Shown in pieces: positions 10,150 to 23,900 of a DNA stretch of 64,000 nt. Numbering within the stretch: position 1 is the stretch's first letter; every line of letters starts with the position of its first letter. Made by a program: the position numbers and the translations under genes. This DNA comes from Branchiostoma floridae. Lineage: Eukaryota; Chordata; Leptocardii; Amphioxiformes; Branchiostomatidae. The notes under the pieces are model-generated. The model was not told the origin of the DNA. It did no database searches and saw only the letters and a list, made by a program, of their open reading frames with translations. The DNA lies in NCBI RefSeq assembly GCF_000003815.2, contig NC_049989.1:8832251-8896250 (forward strand), read 5' to 3'.

Positions 10150-13100
10150 CGCGTCGTACAACAAGAATATATACCAAGTTAATGGCTCATTTAAACCCAT
10201 TTCAAAAGATGCTATTCAATTTGTAGCCTCCTTCACCGGCGTCTCTAGGGCCTTGGCGAAAGTTTTTTTTTGAGGGGGGGGGGCGTCGATCGTCAATCGT
10301 CAATTCGCGATTTTTAAGGAAAAATGCCGGCAGAGGAATATATACTGGGGGAATGTACCGGTGCTAGGGCCGGTTTAGTTTCAACAGGGTGGAATGAGAA
10401 AATTCCTAAAAGTATTCGAACCCAGAACCTAAGTCAAGAGAGTACACACGGTGCTGCAACCTTACCTAGTATCGACACCACAAACAACCATCACCATACA
10501 CACATTGTCTATCTGCCTTTTTTACTTTAATTGCTGCTACAGAGCAACAGCAAAATGCAAATTCTACCTAGCACGTCTTACAATGGCCTTTCCAGAGGAC
10601 AAAAATATAGTGGCAATTTATATCCAGTGGCATAACTCTACCCAATATGCATGGAAAAAACGCAGGCAATATTTACATAAAACAATAACTTAGCTGGTGC
10701 AGGCGAAATGTGAGGAATATTCTAAAGTGAATTATAAAATGTCTAAGCCCAACTAATCATACACCATAGTGGCACATGCCTGTAATATTACAACAGGGTT
10801 TCCAACTAAGACATATACTGGCGTCAGCATTTCTTTACAAAGTGTGAGGGCTCCATCCAAATTGTAAAGGTATAAAATCACAAAATCTGCTTAATATATA
10901 GGTGCATTTCTGACATAAAGTATGTTAAAACATTCCCTGTAAGATATTTTATACATCAAAAAAACAAATTGAAAAAAAAATCTATATTGTTGGACAATGG
11001 CAGTAATTTTGAAATTTAACAATCACTGGAAAATGGAGTTCATATCATTAGGACTAGGAATGTTCTATTTCAAAAGACGAGGGGTGAGTAGGTATTTTCT
11101 AAGAGAAAGTTTTGAAGGTCAAAAAAATGTTATGTAAACGAATAAGAATAAAGGAGTAAATTTACATTATTAAGAAGGGCCACTCTGGAATAAAAAAACA
11201 TGGAATTTACAAATTAGAACATTTTTTATGATCAACAAATCGTGTTCCGTTCTGTTTGTCCTTGACAGAAGGAAAACCTGGTTCTATGATTTTTGTTAAG
11301 CAGACCACCCACATAAGAAATTGTATGGAAAGTCTCAAAATCTCTGTGAGAATATAAAAAATGTAGGTATGGCCCATATATATATATAATTCAGCAGCCA
11401 CAAATTACAGTTAAAATTGTCATAAAACCTTGCTTGATTAGTACATAATATTTACAATTAAAAATCTGCCTTATTACTCACTTCTGCTAGGGTGCACAAT
11501 TAACAACCACATTTACCATACAAGTCATGAAAGTATGCAACAACTTCATTACATCAAGTGCTACCTGCTTTTTTCTGCATTCAAATTCGCAATGAACTGT
11601 TTTAGCTACATTCCCTATAATCCTTGTTTCTTTTTTTTGTACAAAAAAGGAACACCTATTAGATACTTGCCATTTTTGAGTACATTTGTAACACTGATTT
11701 TTTTTTCTTTTTCTAGTTGCAGTACAATTTTATCTAGTTTACAAGCATATTCCTGCACTTTCCTTTTCTTCACAATTCCGTACCTTATTTTTGACATTTG
11801 TCCGTTTGATATTTCTTTCACTGTTATCAACATCATGGTAAACCTTCTGGACATAATTACAATAATGACTATTCATATTTACAATGATATTAGCACAGAT
11901 GTTTCTTCATTTCTTTCCTAGCTAGCTACTCATTATTCAGCATGGTAGAAATCTAGGATATCTTGGAAGCTTTTTTAAGTTTGCTAACATTCTACAAGAT
12001 CATGTCAAATAGCCCTTTCTTTGACTTGAGTAAATACAAGACTAGGCAAGTGAGACATGTCAATAGGTTTATTTGTTTTTGCTAACAACATTATTTTTAC
12101 ATGCTGATACTCAGATAATAAAATAGCAAAGCAACCATTTTGGCTCCATTTTTTCTCAGTAAACTAATAAAAAGAAAGTAGGAAATATTTTCAAGTTAGA
12201 CAATGTTCCAGTGTAAAATATCAAGCTATCTGTACTCTCTTGATAAAGTAAAATAATATTTTGACACTTTTAGGTAGTAGTGGGGTAACTCACAAGAACA
12301 AAACATTTTCAATAATTTCAATACTGTTTTCCAAAAACCGTTACCAAATGTATACCAAAGATTTGACTAGTTCAAAATCTCTTTCCTTTGAACAATTTTA
12401 AGGTGATGTCTTTTAACACTTGGATGAGTGTTACACTGTCTTCCTTGCCCAGTCTTGGTAGTGGTTCTTACAACTAGACAGCACAATAGTAGCTGGAACT
12501 AAGGCAGTAGAAAGTGGTGAGCACTTTGGTTGACAGAATGCTGGTGGTCTATGTATGATTGTGTGCTAGTGATGGGTGATGTGAATTTGTGTGCGATTCT
12601 GACATGCAGCTAACAACAGTGGAATAGCATTTCACAGTGTCACTACATGTCTGCATTTTGATGATACAGGTTTTGAAATCATGATTCTTCCAATGTCTTT
12701 CTCTTATTAAACTTTTTCAGGACACTTTGTGGAAAGTTTTCAGCCAGTATTGCACAAAACTTGTCAAGCAGAACGATTCTGCCCACAACATCACTTATTC
12801 ACCAAGCATTATCTTGTAAGTATATGTCTTGCTTTCTTTGTGAAAATTGACACAGGTTTAAGAGCAGTAAAAATCTGCCATGTGCAAATATACCAATACT
12901 TCAGTTATTATATGAATATCCAAATGACTGAAGGGTATAAGGTTTACTGTTGTTATTTCTAAGATGCATTTAGTGAAGAGCTAAATTAAAGGCTGTGATC
13001 TCAACAGAAGAAATTAAGTAAAAAGAGGACTTCTGGCACCCATGATTCAGAAGTATAATAGATATGAACAATAGTTGGACAAAGACTCTCTTCAGTGCCT

Positions 13101-13495
13101 GTCCTTGGACAACTTTGACTCAGGACAGAACCTGTAACCCTTCTCTTCTGCTTGACAGAAAAAAAAACACAACTTTAGAAAAAAAAAACACAACTTAATG
13201 CCATTTTCATCTTGTAGTCAACAGTACCACTAAACTGTAGCAAAATGTGAAAAAAGAAATGTAGAAAATTTCAAATACAGGAAAAGTGTTTCAGAGGGTT
13301 AGAATTTTCAAACTTCCCAGGGGAGCACCCCCGCCCCCCAGAACACTGCAGAATGATACATTTGTACCTTTGTACTTTTTACGGTCAAACTGAGAGGAGA
13401 AATGTAGATCTGGGTTGGAAATGAAGAACTAGTGGAGATGCCCAGCACTCTGCCCACCCAGTGGTATGTATGTGAGTGTGTGTGATGTATGAAGT
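10150..13495. other. AT-rich sequence without recognisable genes; 3' part may be KSR 3'UTR
   Basis: Open frames here (for example 11535-11921) are low-complexity Phe/Ile/Ser-rich and lack splice context. There is no RNA gene that I recognise. On the minus strand a candidate polyadenylation signal (AATAAA, 12068-12073) lies 1.4 kb past the KSR stop codon and could end that transcript. This is the only AATAAA I found in that range, and the assignment is weak. Confidence 0.4.
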
Positions 13496-16400
13496 TCATA
13501 TGATGGACTCTGCGGAACGGGAGAGGTGCAGAGGTGTGGACGGGCTGCGGGTCAGCCGTTTCCGTGGCAACCTGTCCAGCGTCTGCGTGAGGTCGCTGAA
13601 CTGGGGCCTCTTGTCGGGCTGAGTCTTCCAACACTGCATCAGGATATCCTGGGGAGGGGACGAGACAACAGGTGAAACGAGGATATCAGAGATGGCAGGC
13701 CTCACCCCCTCATTGAGGGACACTTCCATGTCCCACGGACAAAAATAGGAGCATTGAGGATGTTTGGTAATGCTGTGTTGTGTAAATGGAAATAGCAGAA
13801 ACACACATAGACAGTCCGACACACATACCTTGGCATCCCTACTCTGCACATTGCTGGGGGACTGTCGTAGACCCTTCCCCACCTGCCAGATAATGGACTC
13901 TGCCGGTTGAGTCTTGAAGGGGAGATCTCCCACCAGGAGTTCGTACCACACCGTTCTGGAGGGGGGTGGGAGGAGAAACATCTTACATTAACATGGGACC
14001 TTTATTTTCTATACCATGTTTCTACATTTATCTAAAGTTGTAGTGCACATTGTAAATCTAAGGGATTTACATTTCAGCATGTATATTTGCAAATAACAGT
14101 TACTAGAATCAACCTTACCACCTTTACCACTGTGGTCTCCGTTTGGCGGTCCTATCCATCATTCCTCCACTCGATCACAGCATTGAGAATGTAACTACCT
14201 GTCTAATATGACCATCGTCTTACAAGTCCTTTGACTGGTCACAGTAGACAGATTTAGACATAACAAAATGTCAAAACTTTATTGAATTCCCCTCACAATC
14301 TTCTGAAGCTCTACAGCTTCTTTCTTAGAAGTATTTTGTAGACAAAGACAAAGGTAAGTGTTCTCATTATGGGGTGTGTGACCTAGGCTTCTGTACACAC
14401 AAATGTATAAATATTAGGGGTGGGTATCGGTACAGAAAATCCAGGTCCAGGTCCGGTTCAGGTCCAGGTTTGGAGCTGAACCTGATTTTGTATGAGAATT
14501 TGTGAATGGACGATACTCAAAACAATGGCCCTTTTCGCAACAAAGAAATCTGTTTTGTAGAGTATTCAACTCCCACTGGCATTTTAAAATCCTACAAGGC
14601 CAACTGCTTCTGTACTATTGTCTGTAAAACTTGGTAGAAATGACTATAGACTCTACTCTACTTTGCTCTTGTTTTCCTTGACCGGTAAGCCCCAAAAGTG
14701 TGAATGCCTGATGATATAATCTGTTCATTTTCTAATAGGGCCAACATCCGGTCCACCAAATTTTTTCAGGTCCAGTATTTCTGGACCGGTCCAATAGGAA
14801 AAACTGTTTTGTACGGGTACACTGTACTGGTACCCACCCCTAATGCATATGTATTATCTACCATGTGTCGTCCTAACTTTAAAAAAATTCTCATTCCACT
14901 GACCCAAAGGCATAGACATCTGACGCCTGTGAGAAGGGCAGGTCACTGTCTGTGTACTGGCTTGTCGCTCGGAGAGACGTGATCACCTCCGGCGCCAAGT
15001 ACGGCAGCCATCCCGGCGGTATGGCCAGCGTGTCGTCCTTCCTGCACAGGCGCAAAGAAAAATGTACGCAATTCAAAAATTATGTTAGAACAAATGGTGA
15101 ATTTTAATATGACGTCCAAAACATGCTTAAATCAAGTTGGTTATGCCAAAATATTTCCTATGCCTTTTGGCGTATAGGGCAGTGTCCATTACCATTTCTA
15201 CAACCCTTGGGCCACACAGTTGTGCAGCACTATAGCAGAGGACTAGTCCACTGGTAGTGATGTGTGTTCAACTAATGACGCTATCTCATAAGTAATAAGT
15301 GCCATGCAGAGAAAGTTCAGACATACTAAAATAAAGTTAGTATACTCAACTGAAATAGCATGGCAAATTCAATAATTGTTCTAACTAGGAGCCAGAGGAT
15401 GGCAAAGGACAGATGATAAGAGCATATTCATAATAGCATAAAAATACAGAAATTTTCATGTGTGACTTTAAAGAAAAAAGCATACCTTTCTCCATATTGG
15501 ATCAGCTTGGTAACACTGAAGAGGCCAAAGTCAGTGATGACAACCTTGCCATTCTCTAAGAAGATGTTCTTAGACTTCAAGTCCTTGTGTAAGATCTCTC
15601 TGGCATGGAGGTAGCCCATGCCCTGGGGAAATGTCAATCATCCATTTAAAATCACATCCCTACCAAAATCCTGCCTCTGATTGGTCAGGAGTATTAATGA
15701 CATGCAGCTTACATAGCCAATAGGGGCTTGATAAAGAAGACTACTGCAGGGTTGGACAAGTCCACTAGCACTATTGTCCCGGGCAAGTGAAAGTGCTGTT
15801 CGGACAAGTGCATGACCTACACCACTTGCCCGATCGGGCATGTAAGATTTTTCCATTGATTGGATGCAATTTTGATATAGAAAAAAATAACTTGTTACTT
15901 TTTACTGTCATGACATCATAGTCAACAGAGAATTCCATTGCTGGAAGTGAAAATGCATATACTAGTATTAGTTTGAACAGTGACATTTGAATTTTGGGCA
16001 AGTGAAAAATTGGTTCGGGCAATAGGACAAGCGAATTTTAGAAAACTTGTCCAACCTTGTACTGTCTTCCTTATTGTCTGCAGTAGATTATCTAAAGTAG
16101 GCCAGCCAGGACCAGGATTTCACCAATCAAAAATAGAATTGGCCAAATATCAGGGAAGAAAATAGACAACTCACCTGAGCTATTTGCGTTGCTATGTTGA
16201 CTATCCTACTCATATTCAGCGTCTCTCTTCTGTCCCGTACTGTGTCGTACAACGTCTTTCCTTTACATAAACTGTGTACAAACAAATAAGAACTTCAGAG
16301 TCAATCTTGAACTTCATACTACAATTTAGAACTCTAAAGCCTGAATGCCACACATTTGAATATGAATATTATCTTTATGATCTACTCTACTCCAAAATTG

Positions 16401-17914
16401 AATCCAGTTGTATTATAATTGCATCTGCAACAACATTATGTACAGCTATATGCAGCAACATGAATTTACTGTGTAATAAGATGTCTAAGTTACATTGTTA
16501 ATGAAACATGGTAGTAAAAATGTGAAGTCAGATGGTACTTCAAAGAATAACAGCCATTTCATATTACTTTCCATTCCATTTACAACAGTTAAGCTACAGC
16601 CGTGTGGCGCATTGGTACACCCGATCCCTCGATCTCGGAAGTTAAGTAACGCGACGGTCCGGTCAGTTCTCGGATGGGGACCAACCAAGAACAACCGGAG
16701 TGCTGTAGCTGGACCAAGCATGGCCATTCCACAAAATTGTCTTCTTGGAGGGACGTAAAACGGGGGTCCCGTGCTCGAGGAGGTGCCTCGACCACGTTAA
16801 ACAGCCTCATTACTCATATGGGTACCAACTGGCTGGTAAAATACACCAGATGATTATTATTAAGCTACAGACTGCTTTAGCATATGAAGGGAGGTTTCCA
16901 CTTACCTAGTTACAATAGCTAGATGTGGTAGCTTCATACAGGCCCCCATGAACAGAACTAAGTTTTCATGTCTCGTTTTCCTGAACATTGAAACCTGAAA
17001 GTGACAGTTTGAGAAGTGAAGTGAATTTTTAGTGACAAAATACCTGACATTATAATATCTGTAAGTATTTCGTTTTGATGGCCAAAAAAACATTAATAAA
17101 ACAACTGCTCTAATAAAAACAACATTTACTTTTTATTATTGAACTATTTCAACTGTAATATGTAGTTTTTATAATAACAAGGTTAGTATAGAAAAATCAT
17201 AGAATGGAATTTGTTATCACCAAGCAAAGTAGGGGCATCTTCATTGGATAGTTTTAAAGAATACATGTAGATAGATGTGCAAAGGTTAAGTCTGCCAGGT
17301 CGATCAGTGTAATAGAACCAGCTGCTGCTGCACCGCGTGCCCGCAAAGCTGGCATGTTACGCCGAAGGGCAGTTATACCGGCTATAATATAATATATGTA
17401 TAAAGATACAGATAACAAGTGAACTGGCACAAACTGTTGAAGGCATATTTACTCACCTCAGTTTTGAAACTAGCAAGTTGCAGGTCATTATCTGTTTCGA
17501 TGTTGAAGACTTTGATTGCAACATCCCCGTGCCATTTTCCCCTTTAGCAAAGAAAAAAGATGAGAAATCAACTTTCAGTTCCTGCTAGTGTATAAAAACT
17601 TTTTTTCATAAAACACCTATCAGTTACATAATGACTACAAATTAACATGACAAACTGAATTATCATACCTTTAAATATATACAGCATATACACACAGTGG
17701 CTATGACTTCTATGAAAAAGATGAACTTATCATCCATTCCAAATGGCATTATTGCATCAAACAGGCCAACTGCAATTGTAGTTTCATCTCAAACTGCTAG
17801 GGGGCATTTATGTACTACTCACTTGAACACCCTGCCAAACCTCCCAGCTCCTATGAGATCCTGGATCTCCAGTTCTTCATATGGAATATCCCACTCTGAC
17901 AGCACACTGGACCT
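13496..17914 (-). CDS. KSR: KSR exons 15-22 (kinase-like CA5 domain)
   Basis: Residues about 700-960. Visible landmarks: glycine loop GAGRFGRVF (713-721), VAIK with lysine at about 732 (mammalian KSRs have Arg), [24 protein letters not shown], catalytic-loop HKDLKSKN (HKD, the KSR signature, at 824-826), DFG at 843-845, APE in [32 protein letters not shown], and [19 protein letters not shown]. The APE-containing exon ends TTTGG|GTCAGT, and phase with the next exon restores FGTVWYEL. The stop codon is at 13496-13498. Confidence 0.96.
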
Positions 17915-20900
17915 CTGGAAGTCAAGTCAAAGAAAAATAATTAGGTCACTATTTCTTACACTTCCCCCAAAAAGGGATATTTTGAAGAGATGGTTCAGTG
18001 TTGTTTAAAAATCTCAATTGTCAAATTTCTATGAAGAATAGTACTGAACATCCCACTACAGAAATGGCATTTCAAAGGTTACCTATTACTTGTATAGCAC
18101 TCACATTAGTATTAACTTCTGTTAGTGCTTGAAAGCAAACATTTTGCCTAAGTTTATAGGTTGAATTCTTTTTCACCTTGACTCCTTTATGCTCAAATTT
18201 TCTTCAGGACAAAATTTTGATTCTTTATTTCAGTTTGTAAAAGATCAGAATTGTTATTGAAAGCTGGAAATGTTTCATATGTTGCTGTCTTTAAAATACA
18301 GTTACTCAAAATCATAAGGATGTTTTGATATGGCACTTTTATCTGTTCGCACATAATGGTAATGTTGGGTTAGTGATGATTTTATGTGTTATCCTATCTC
18401 CATCAATTGTGAGCCTCAACCTTTGCCTTTAACCCTTATGAGTCTCAACCTTTAACTCTTGTGAGCCTCAACCTTTAACCCTTGAGTCTCAACCTTTAAA
18501 CCTTGTGAGTCTCGACCTTTAGCCCTTGTGAGTCTCAACCTTTACCCCTTGTGAGTCTTGACCTTTAACCTTTAGCCCTTGGGAGTGTCGACCTTTAACC
18601 TTTAGACCTTGTGAGTCTCCACCTTTAACCTTTAACCCTTGTGAGTCTTGACCTTTTAACCCTTGTGAGCCTCAACCTTTAGCCCTTATGAGTCTTAACC
18701 TTTAACCCTTGTGAGTCAACCTTTGCTGGTTAGCCCTATGAGGAGGGTGTTACCTGGTGCCATCTCCAGTCGTTTCTTCCCGGAGGTTCCTGTGGGTCCT
18801 AAGGGCAGGTAGCAACATGCACAGGTGCCTTTTCAACTCAAATCAAATCTCACATGCAAATTTCAAGTTTTTACAGCGTTGAAAAAGTGCTGTGTACAGT
18901 TGGACAGTGATTTTCAGATATGAAAGATGCTTGTTTATTTGATTTTATGGTGAGTCAGGGTGAAGTTTATTGGTGTTTAAGGTTAAAGTTGAGCTGTATG
19001 AAATATGAAATGAGCTACCTTAGGAGGTACAGAGAAAATGATTTGATTTGTATTACAGATGCTTCTAAGTGAATAGGACATGAAAAGTGCAAAAGAAATA
19101 GAACCAAAATCTTATATCGCTCCATAGAAAATGCAGCTGTGATATCCACTAAGATTTTGTATTGCTAGTTATTGAGGTGAGAGTTATTGAAAGAATAATT
19201 GAAATGAATAGTAAATAGTTGGATGACTTGTTGGGATGAATGTGCCTTTTTTTTCTACAGTCATCTATACACTTGACCTTGTTCTTTGATTACCAATGAG
19301 CTGTATGCAGAAGTACTGCAGATGTGTATGATGTAAACTATACAGTCATGTATATTAGTATATGTAGCAGTAAGTGCAAAGTATATCATAAGGTGAATTC
19401 TAGCAATGGCAAACACTATTGCTATATGTTATTGCATGGATATTATTCCTGTAAGTCACACGTAGAACAGAATAGCAAAGAATGTTGTTTGTACTTCAAG
19501 AATCAAGTCACACCAGTTCTTTTCCGTGGTTTTTCGAAAATGAATTCAACATGAAAACAGACAACTTGGAGAAAAGTCGCGCTGTGTGTATACAGGTACT
19601 GACTTTCTACTCAGATTCTGTTTCCATGTTGAAATTCTTGTTCAGGATCATTCTTTAAAATCGGAGAACCAAAGAAATCTTACTGGTGTGACCTTAGAAT
19701 GGAAATTACCTTCAGAGAGTCTAGAATGTGACTCAAGTGTTTCTGCAGTGAGTATAGATTGTTGGGATAACAGAAAGAACAGAACACAAAGACACACAAG
19801 AAACAAAAGAAGAAAGAATGGTTCATGAAAATGAGAACTGTACCAACAACAAAGTATGCACAACAACCCAAAATGCCACAAATTCAAAGGGAAATGACAA
19901 CAATCAAGGAAACACAATACATAACACTGTGTACTTTTGTTCTGTCTTGTGAAACACAAGTTATGCAATATTAGCAAATTCAGACACATGATGCTGAATC
20001 AGATCAAACATTCAACTTACGCTGTTCTGTCGAGTGGGCCAACTTCTCTCCATCGGGTCCACATCACTGTCTATAGAGTCTACTTGTTGTAGGGTCTTCA
20101 ACGTATCGCTCTGTAGAATACAAAGGGAAATTATTTAGACAATGGATGAAACGTTGTGAATACTCTGACAGAGGGTAACCTCCAACAGAGTATTGTAGTT
20201 GGACAAGCTGCATAAGACCACAGTGATAAGTTTAATGAACTCATACATTGTACCAGGTAGAACCACTAAGTGAGGTGGGATCATTAACATGCTCGAGGTG
20301 TGGCTCTCCAAAACAACTCATGGGATGTCCCTAACCTAAGCCACATGTATGTAATTTTGTGTGGGTCAAGTGCCCTTCCCAAGGGCAAAATATGCTAGAG
20401 ATTTAAAACCCAGAGACTTCATATACTTAGTCAACCTCCTTCACAACAAGGCCTTTGTGAGTCTAGTCTTCCTACATGGGTAATTTCAAAATGAGCTCTT
20501 GCCTCCTTTTCAATAAAAACGTAAAGAAAGACTGAAAAGAGTGCACTTACATCGGCTACTTCTGTCTTATCACTACCCTGAGACTCTTCACTCTTAACGG
20601 TGTCTTCACTCTTCACTGTGTCTACTGTGTCAGTCCTGTGGGGAAGACAGAAGCAATCATGAAAATGGCACAGCACAGTAAAAATTGGTATTTCCTTGGT
20701 ACTGAAATTATGGTAGTCATACAAGAATGGAAGGCGCTTCGATCCTTTGACTAAAGCTGAGTTCTGTACTGATTTCCTAGGGAGCTGCCAGCAAACGTTT
20801 GACTTGGTAACATCAAAGGAACAAACAATACTGCATTGCAGATCAGATGACTACTTGCCGTTGACATGGTGAGATAGCCACGTAATCAGATCTCTTACAT

Positions 20901-23900
20901 AGCACTAAGAAGTTTGTCTGGAACTATCAGGTAGAACACAGGACTAACAGGGACTGAGGTCTCTTTGCAATACTGAGTGCAGTACACAGATGTACTCTTT
21001 GTTCTACTCTTGTTGTTTCCTGTATCCAGGGATTCAAAAGGGTCCCAGAAAACATCATAAAATGATATCTAGTATTAGAAATGTTAGTTTAAACAAAGCT
21101 GTACAGCATTTACATGTAATGTCATAGGGAATGGAATGGATTGTGACTTAAGCATTTTTTGACATGTATAGATCTGCTGACCTATTCAAGTAACCTTTAT
21201 GAAGTGTGTATAGTTCACATATGATAATGTGTCTATAAAAACAGCATGCTTGACCTGCAATCAATTGAAATGCAAATAGAGACACCAACATGGCAATTAG
21301 AACCAGTCCACCACTATGATATAAAAAGTGAGTGAAACCTGTCTATAGAGACTTATAAGAACAAGCTACATATTGGCATTTAAATGAGACTTCAATAGAT
21401 CTAGAAGTTGGTGCAGTCGGTATACTCACAGGTGTTTACAGTTTAAAATGATGTCTCCTCTGCCTTGACTGTCCACCTCTGAACCTGACAGACTTGATGT
21501 TACATCTGGAACATTGAGGAAAACAGATACTTTTAACAAGTACTTTGGGGCTAGACAGTAAAGCACTGTGTAGTCAAAGTCTTCTTTCAAAAGCTTGAAA
21601 ACAGATTGTACCAAATTCAGAAAGAAAGAAACAGCCAGCAATTGTACTTCAAATGTCAAATGAACAAAACTGCACTGCGTGAGACATGCTATGTCAGGAG
21701 CTAGAAAAAAACTCATGCAATGCAGATCAAATCTGCTAGGTGGCACTGTTACACCACTGCCTTACCTGGGAACCTGAAGGCCTGCCTGGTCATGGGAGAC
21801 GGCTGGGAGTCGCTGGAGGAAGGCTGGAAGGGACTGGAGGGTGTGGAGGAGGTTGTGGAGGAAGGGTTGGAGCTGGAGTCTCCATGGGGGAAAGGAGGAA
21901 CCTGCATCTGATCCTGCGTTAAACAGACAATTCTGTCAGTAGAATATACAGTCAAAGCTGTATTAGCGGCCACCTTTGCATAACGGCCACCTGCCCATAG
22001 TGGCCACTTTTTGTTGGTCCCTTGGATTCGTAATGATTAAGAAATAGGCTTAGCGACCACCTGTCCAACGCGGCCACGGCCACACGATTTCCGGTCCCGC
22101 AGGTACAAAAACACTGCCGATTACGGCCACGCGGACCGCTGATCTATGTTTCGGCACGCGTTCGGCCATATACAGCGGCCGTATCGTCACCCTACGCCGG
22201 ATTTAAAACCTCTTTGACTTATTTTCAAAACAAAACTTCGTAAACTGGCGCTACCCATACCTGCTGACAAACGAGGTCATGTACGGTCAATAGACGACAC
22301 CAATATTACGGAGGTAAATTGTGTTAAAGTTACGTTCTAATACACTATCGCTTAGATTAATTTACATCACAAAAATTTCTAAATAATTGTTACAAAGACA
22401 AAATGATATGAACTTCAGACTATGGTGGATTGTATTCTTACATTTATCAAGAGATAAGTCTAAAATGACGTGACTTTTCTTGTGAGTACCACATTAGCAT
22501 AATGGGCGAATCTGACGTGTGAACGGGAGCGGGAACATACGGATGGCGAAGTATCAAAGGATACAAGACGAAAGATCAAAGAAATAGGACGATACCGGTC
22601 TCTTCAGACAATATCAACTGTAAAACATTTAAAACTTTTTATAGCTTTTATTTTCTTAATACATATAGTGTAAAAATCATTGCAGTACATGTACATGTAC
22701 AGTACTGTATTATGTGAATAGAGATCAGTGGGTACTAAAACCATGTGTATTATTGCTTGTGGTCAATTAATTAGCATATTCTCTATAGTGGCCACCTCTC
22801 TATAGTGGCCAATTTTGACCAGTCCCTTGAGTGGCCGCTATAGACAGGTTTGACTGTATCTGGTGAATATTCTCTTTGAAAGATGGACTTAAAACCTTTG
22901 GTAGAAAAAATACACAGTTTTACTGACCCTAACTTTCTCCTTATGACTCCATGTTCGGTACTTGTAGTCAGCAGCATTGTGTGTCCAGGCTCCGATAGAC
23001 CCCACGTGGTCGACTGTCTGATTCTGGTTCACTCTCAGCTCAGCACAGGACGGCTCTGACGACGTCCGGTGGACTTTGTTAGGGTGGATGTCTGTATTCA
23101 GATCAGGACTGTGCCCTAATGAAAAAACAAAGAGCTACAGTCATGGGTACAGGCTGACATAATGTGATAATGGCTTTCAGTTCCAGCCAAGACAATGCCT
23201 CCTTCCCTGAGGCGTCGCCAAAAATATTCACAACTGAATCAAAGACAAAAATTAAAATGGCAAGAAACTGGGAAAAAAGGAATCAAAGGATGGAAGGATT
23301 CACAAATCATCCCAAACAAAGACATACAACTCAGAATCCAACAAGTCAATTCAACATTATGATCTGCCAATCAAATGAAATGTAAAACAAGTGTTAGTAC
23401 ATGCACGGCAAGAAAAGGTTAAAAGGAAAGAAAAGGCACAAAAGAAGCAGATACCTGTTGGTATGGGCTTTCTTTCTAACTTAGGAGAGTTTGTTGTCCC
23501 AGCTGAGGAAGTGAAAGTATATGTAACAAGTAAGGTAGAGAATATCAGAGTGCCAGGCAGTGGAAGTGTCTATACATAAAGACAATGTAGGCGTCAAATA
23601 TTATTTTCCTCCTACTTGCAATATAGTGGTCAGAATACTTTTCCCCTGCAAACTCTTTTTAAGAGTTATAACAATTTTTATGAGTGGAAATAGCACTAGA
23701 AATAACAAGTGAGGACACAAGGAAATAGAGGTGCAAAATCATTAGGAAAACTGCATGCCTTTTGTGCAGTAAATGTACACCACAAAGTACTTAGATGAAA
23801 CAAGAAGTTAATGAAGTGATGCTGAAACTTGATTGGCCAATCAGATATTTGACTGGCCTGTTCTTAGCCAATCACAGATAAGAAAGGTGGCAGAGACTTG

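Larger units (their letters stand above)
5430..10150. repeat. Segmental tandem array, about 1.6-kb unit, three copies
   Basis: Anchors recur in order. The GATGAAGGCTTTCAGTAACG block is at about 5820, 7460 and 9070. CCTGGTACATCTCACGCAGA is at about 6062, 7700 and 9300. CAGATCTATAGATGAGG-like blocks are at about 5385, 6940, 8580 and 10125. A related half-unit (CGGTTTCAAACCGGCAGCACG) sits at about 6525 and 8170, so the array reads A-B-A-B-A with a long period of about 1,600-1,640 bp. Copies 1 and 2 are closest; copy 3 is more diverged and carries a transposon insertion. Confidence 0.9.

Noticed and set aside
11535-11921. 128-codon plus-strand frame rich in Phe, Ile and Ser
   Set aside because: Low-complexity AT-rich sequence without splice sites, family motifs or conserved blocks; chance frame.
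14704-14982. 92-codon plus-strand frame
   Set aside because: Spans the end of the hAT-like element and antisense of a KSR kinase exon.
20330-20410. Possible SINE fragment (CAAGTGCCCTTCCCAAGGGC)
   Set aside because: Only a short palindromic block resembles the SINE tail at 63960; too short to support.
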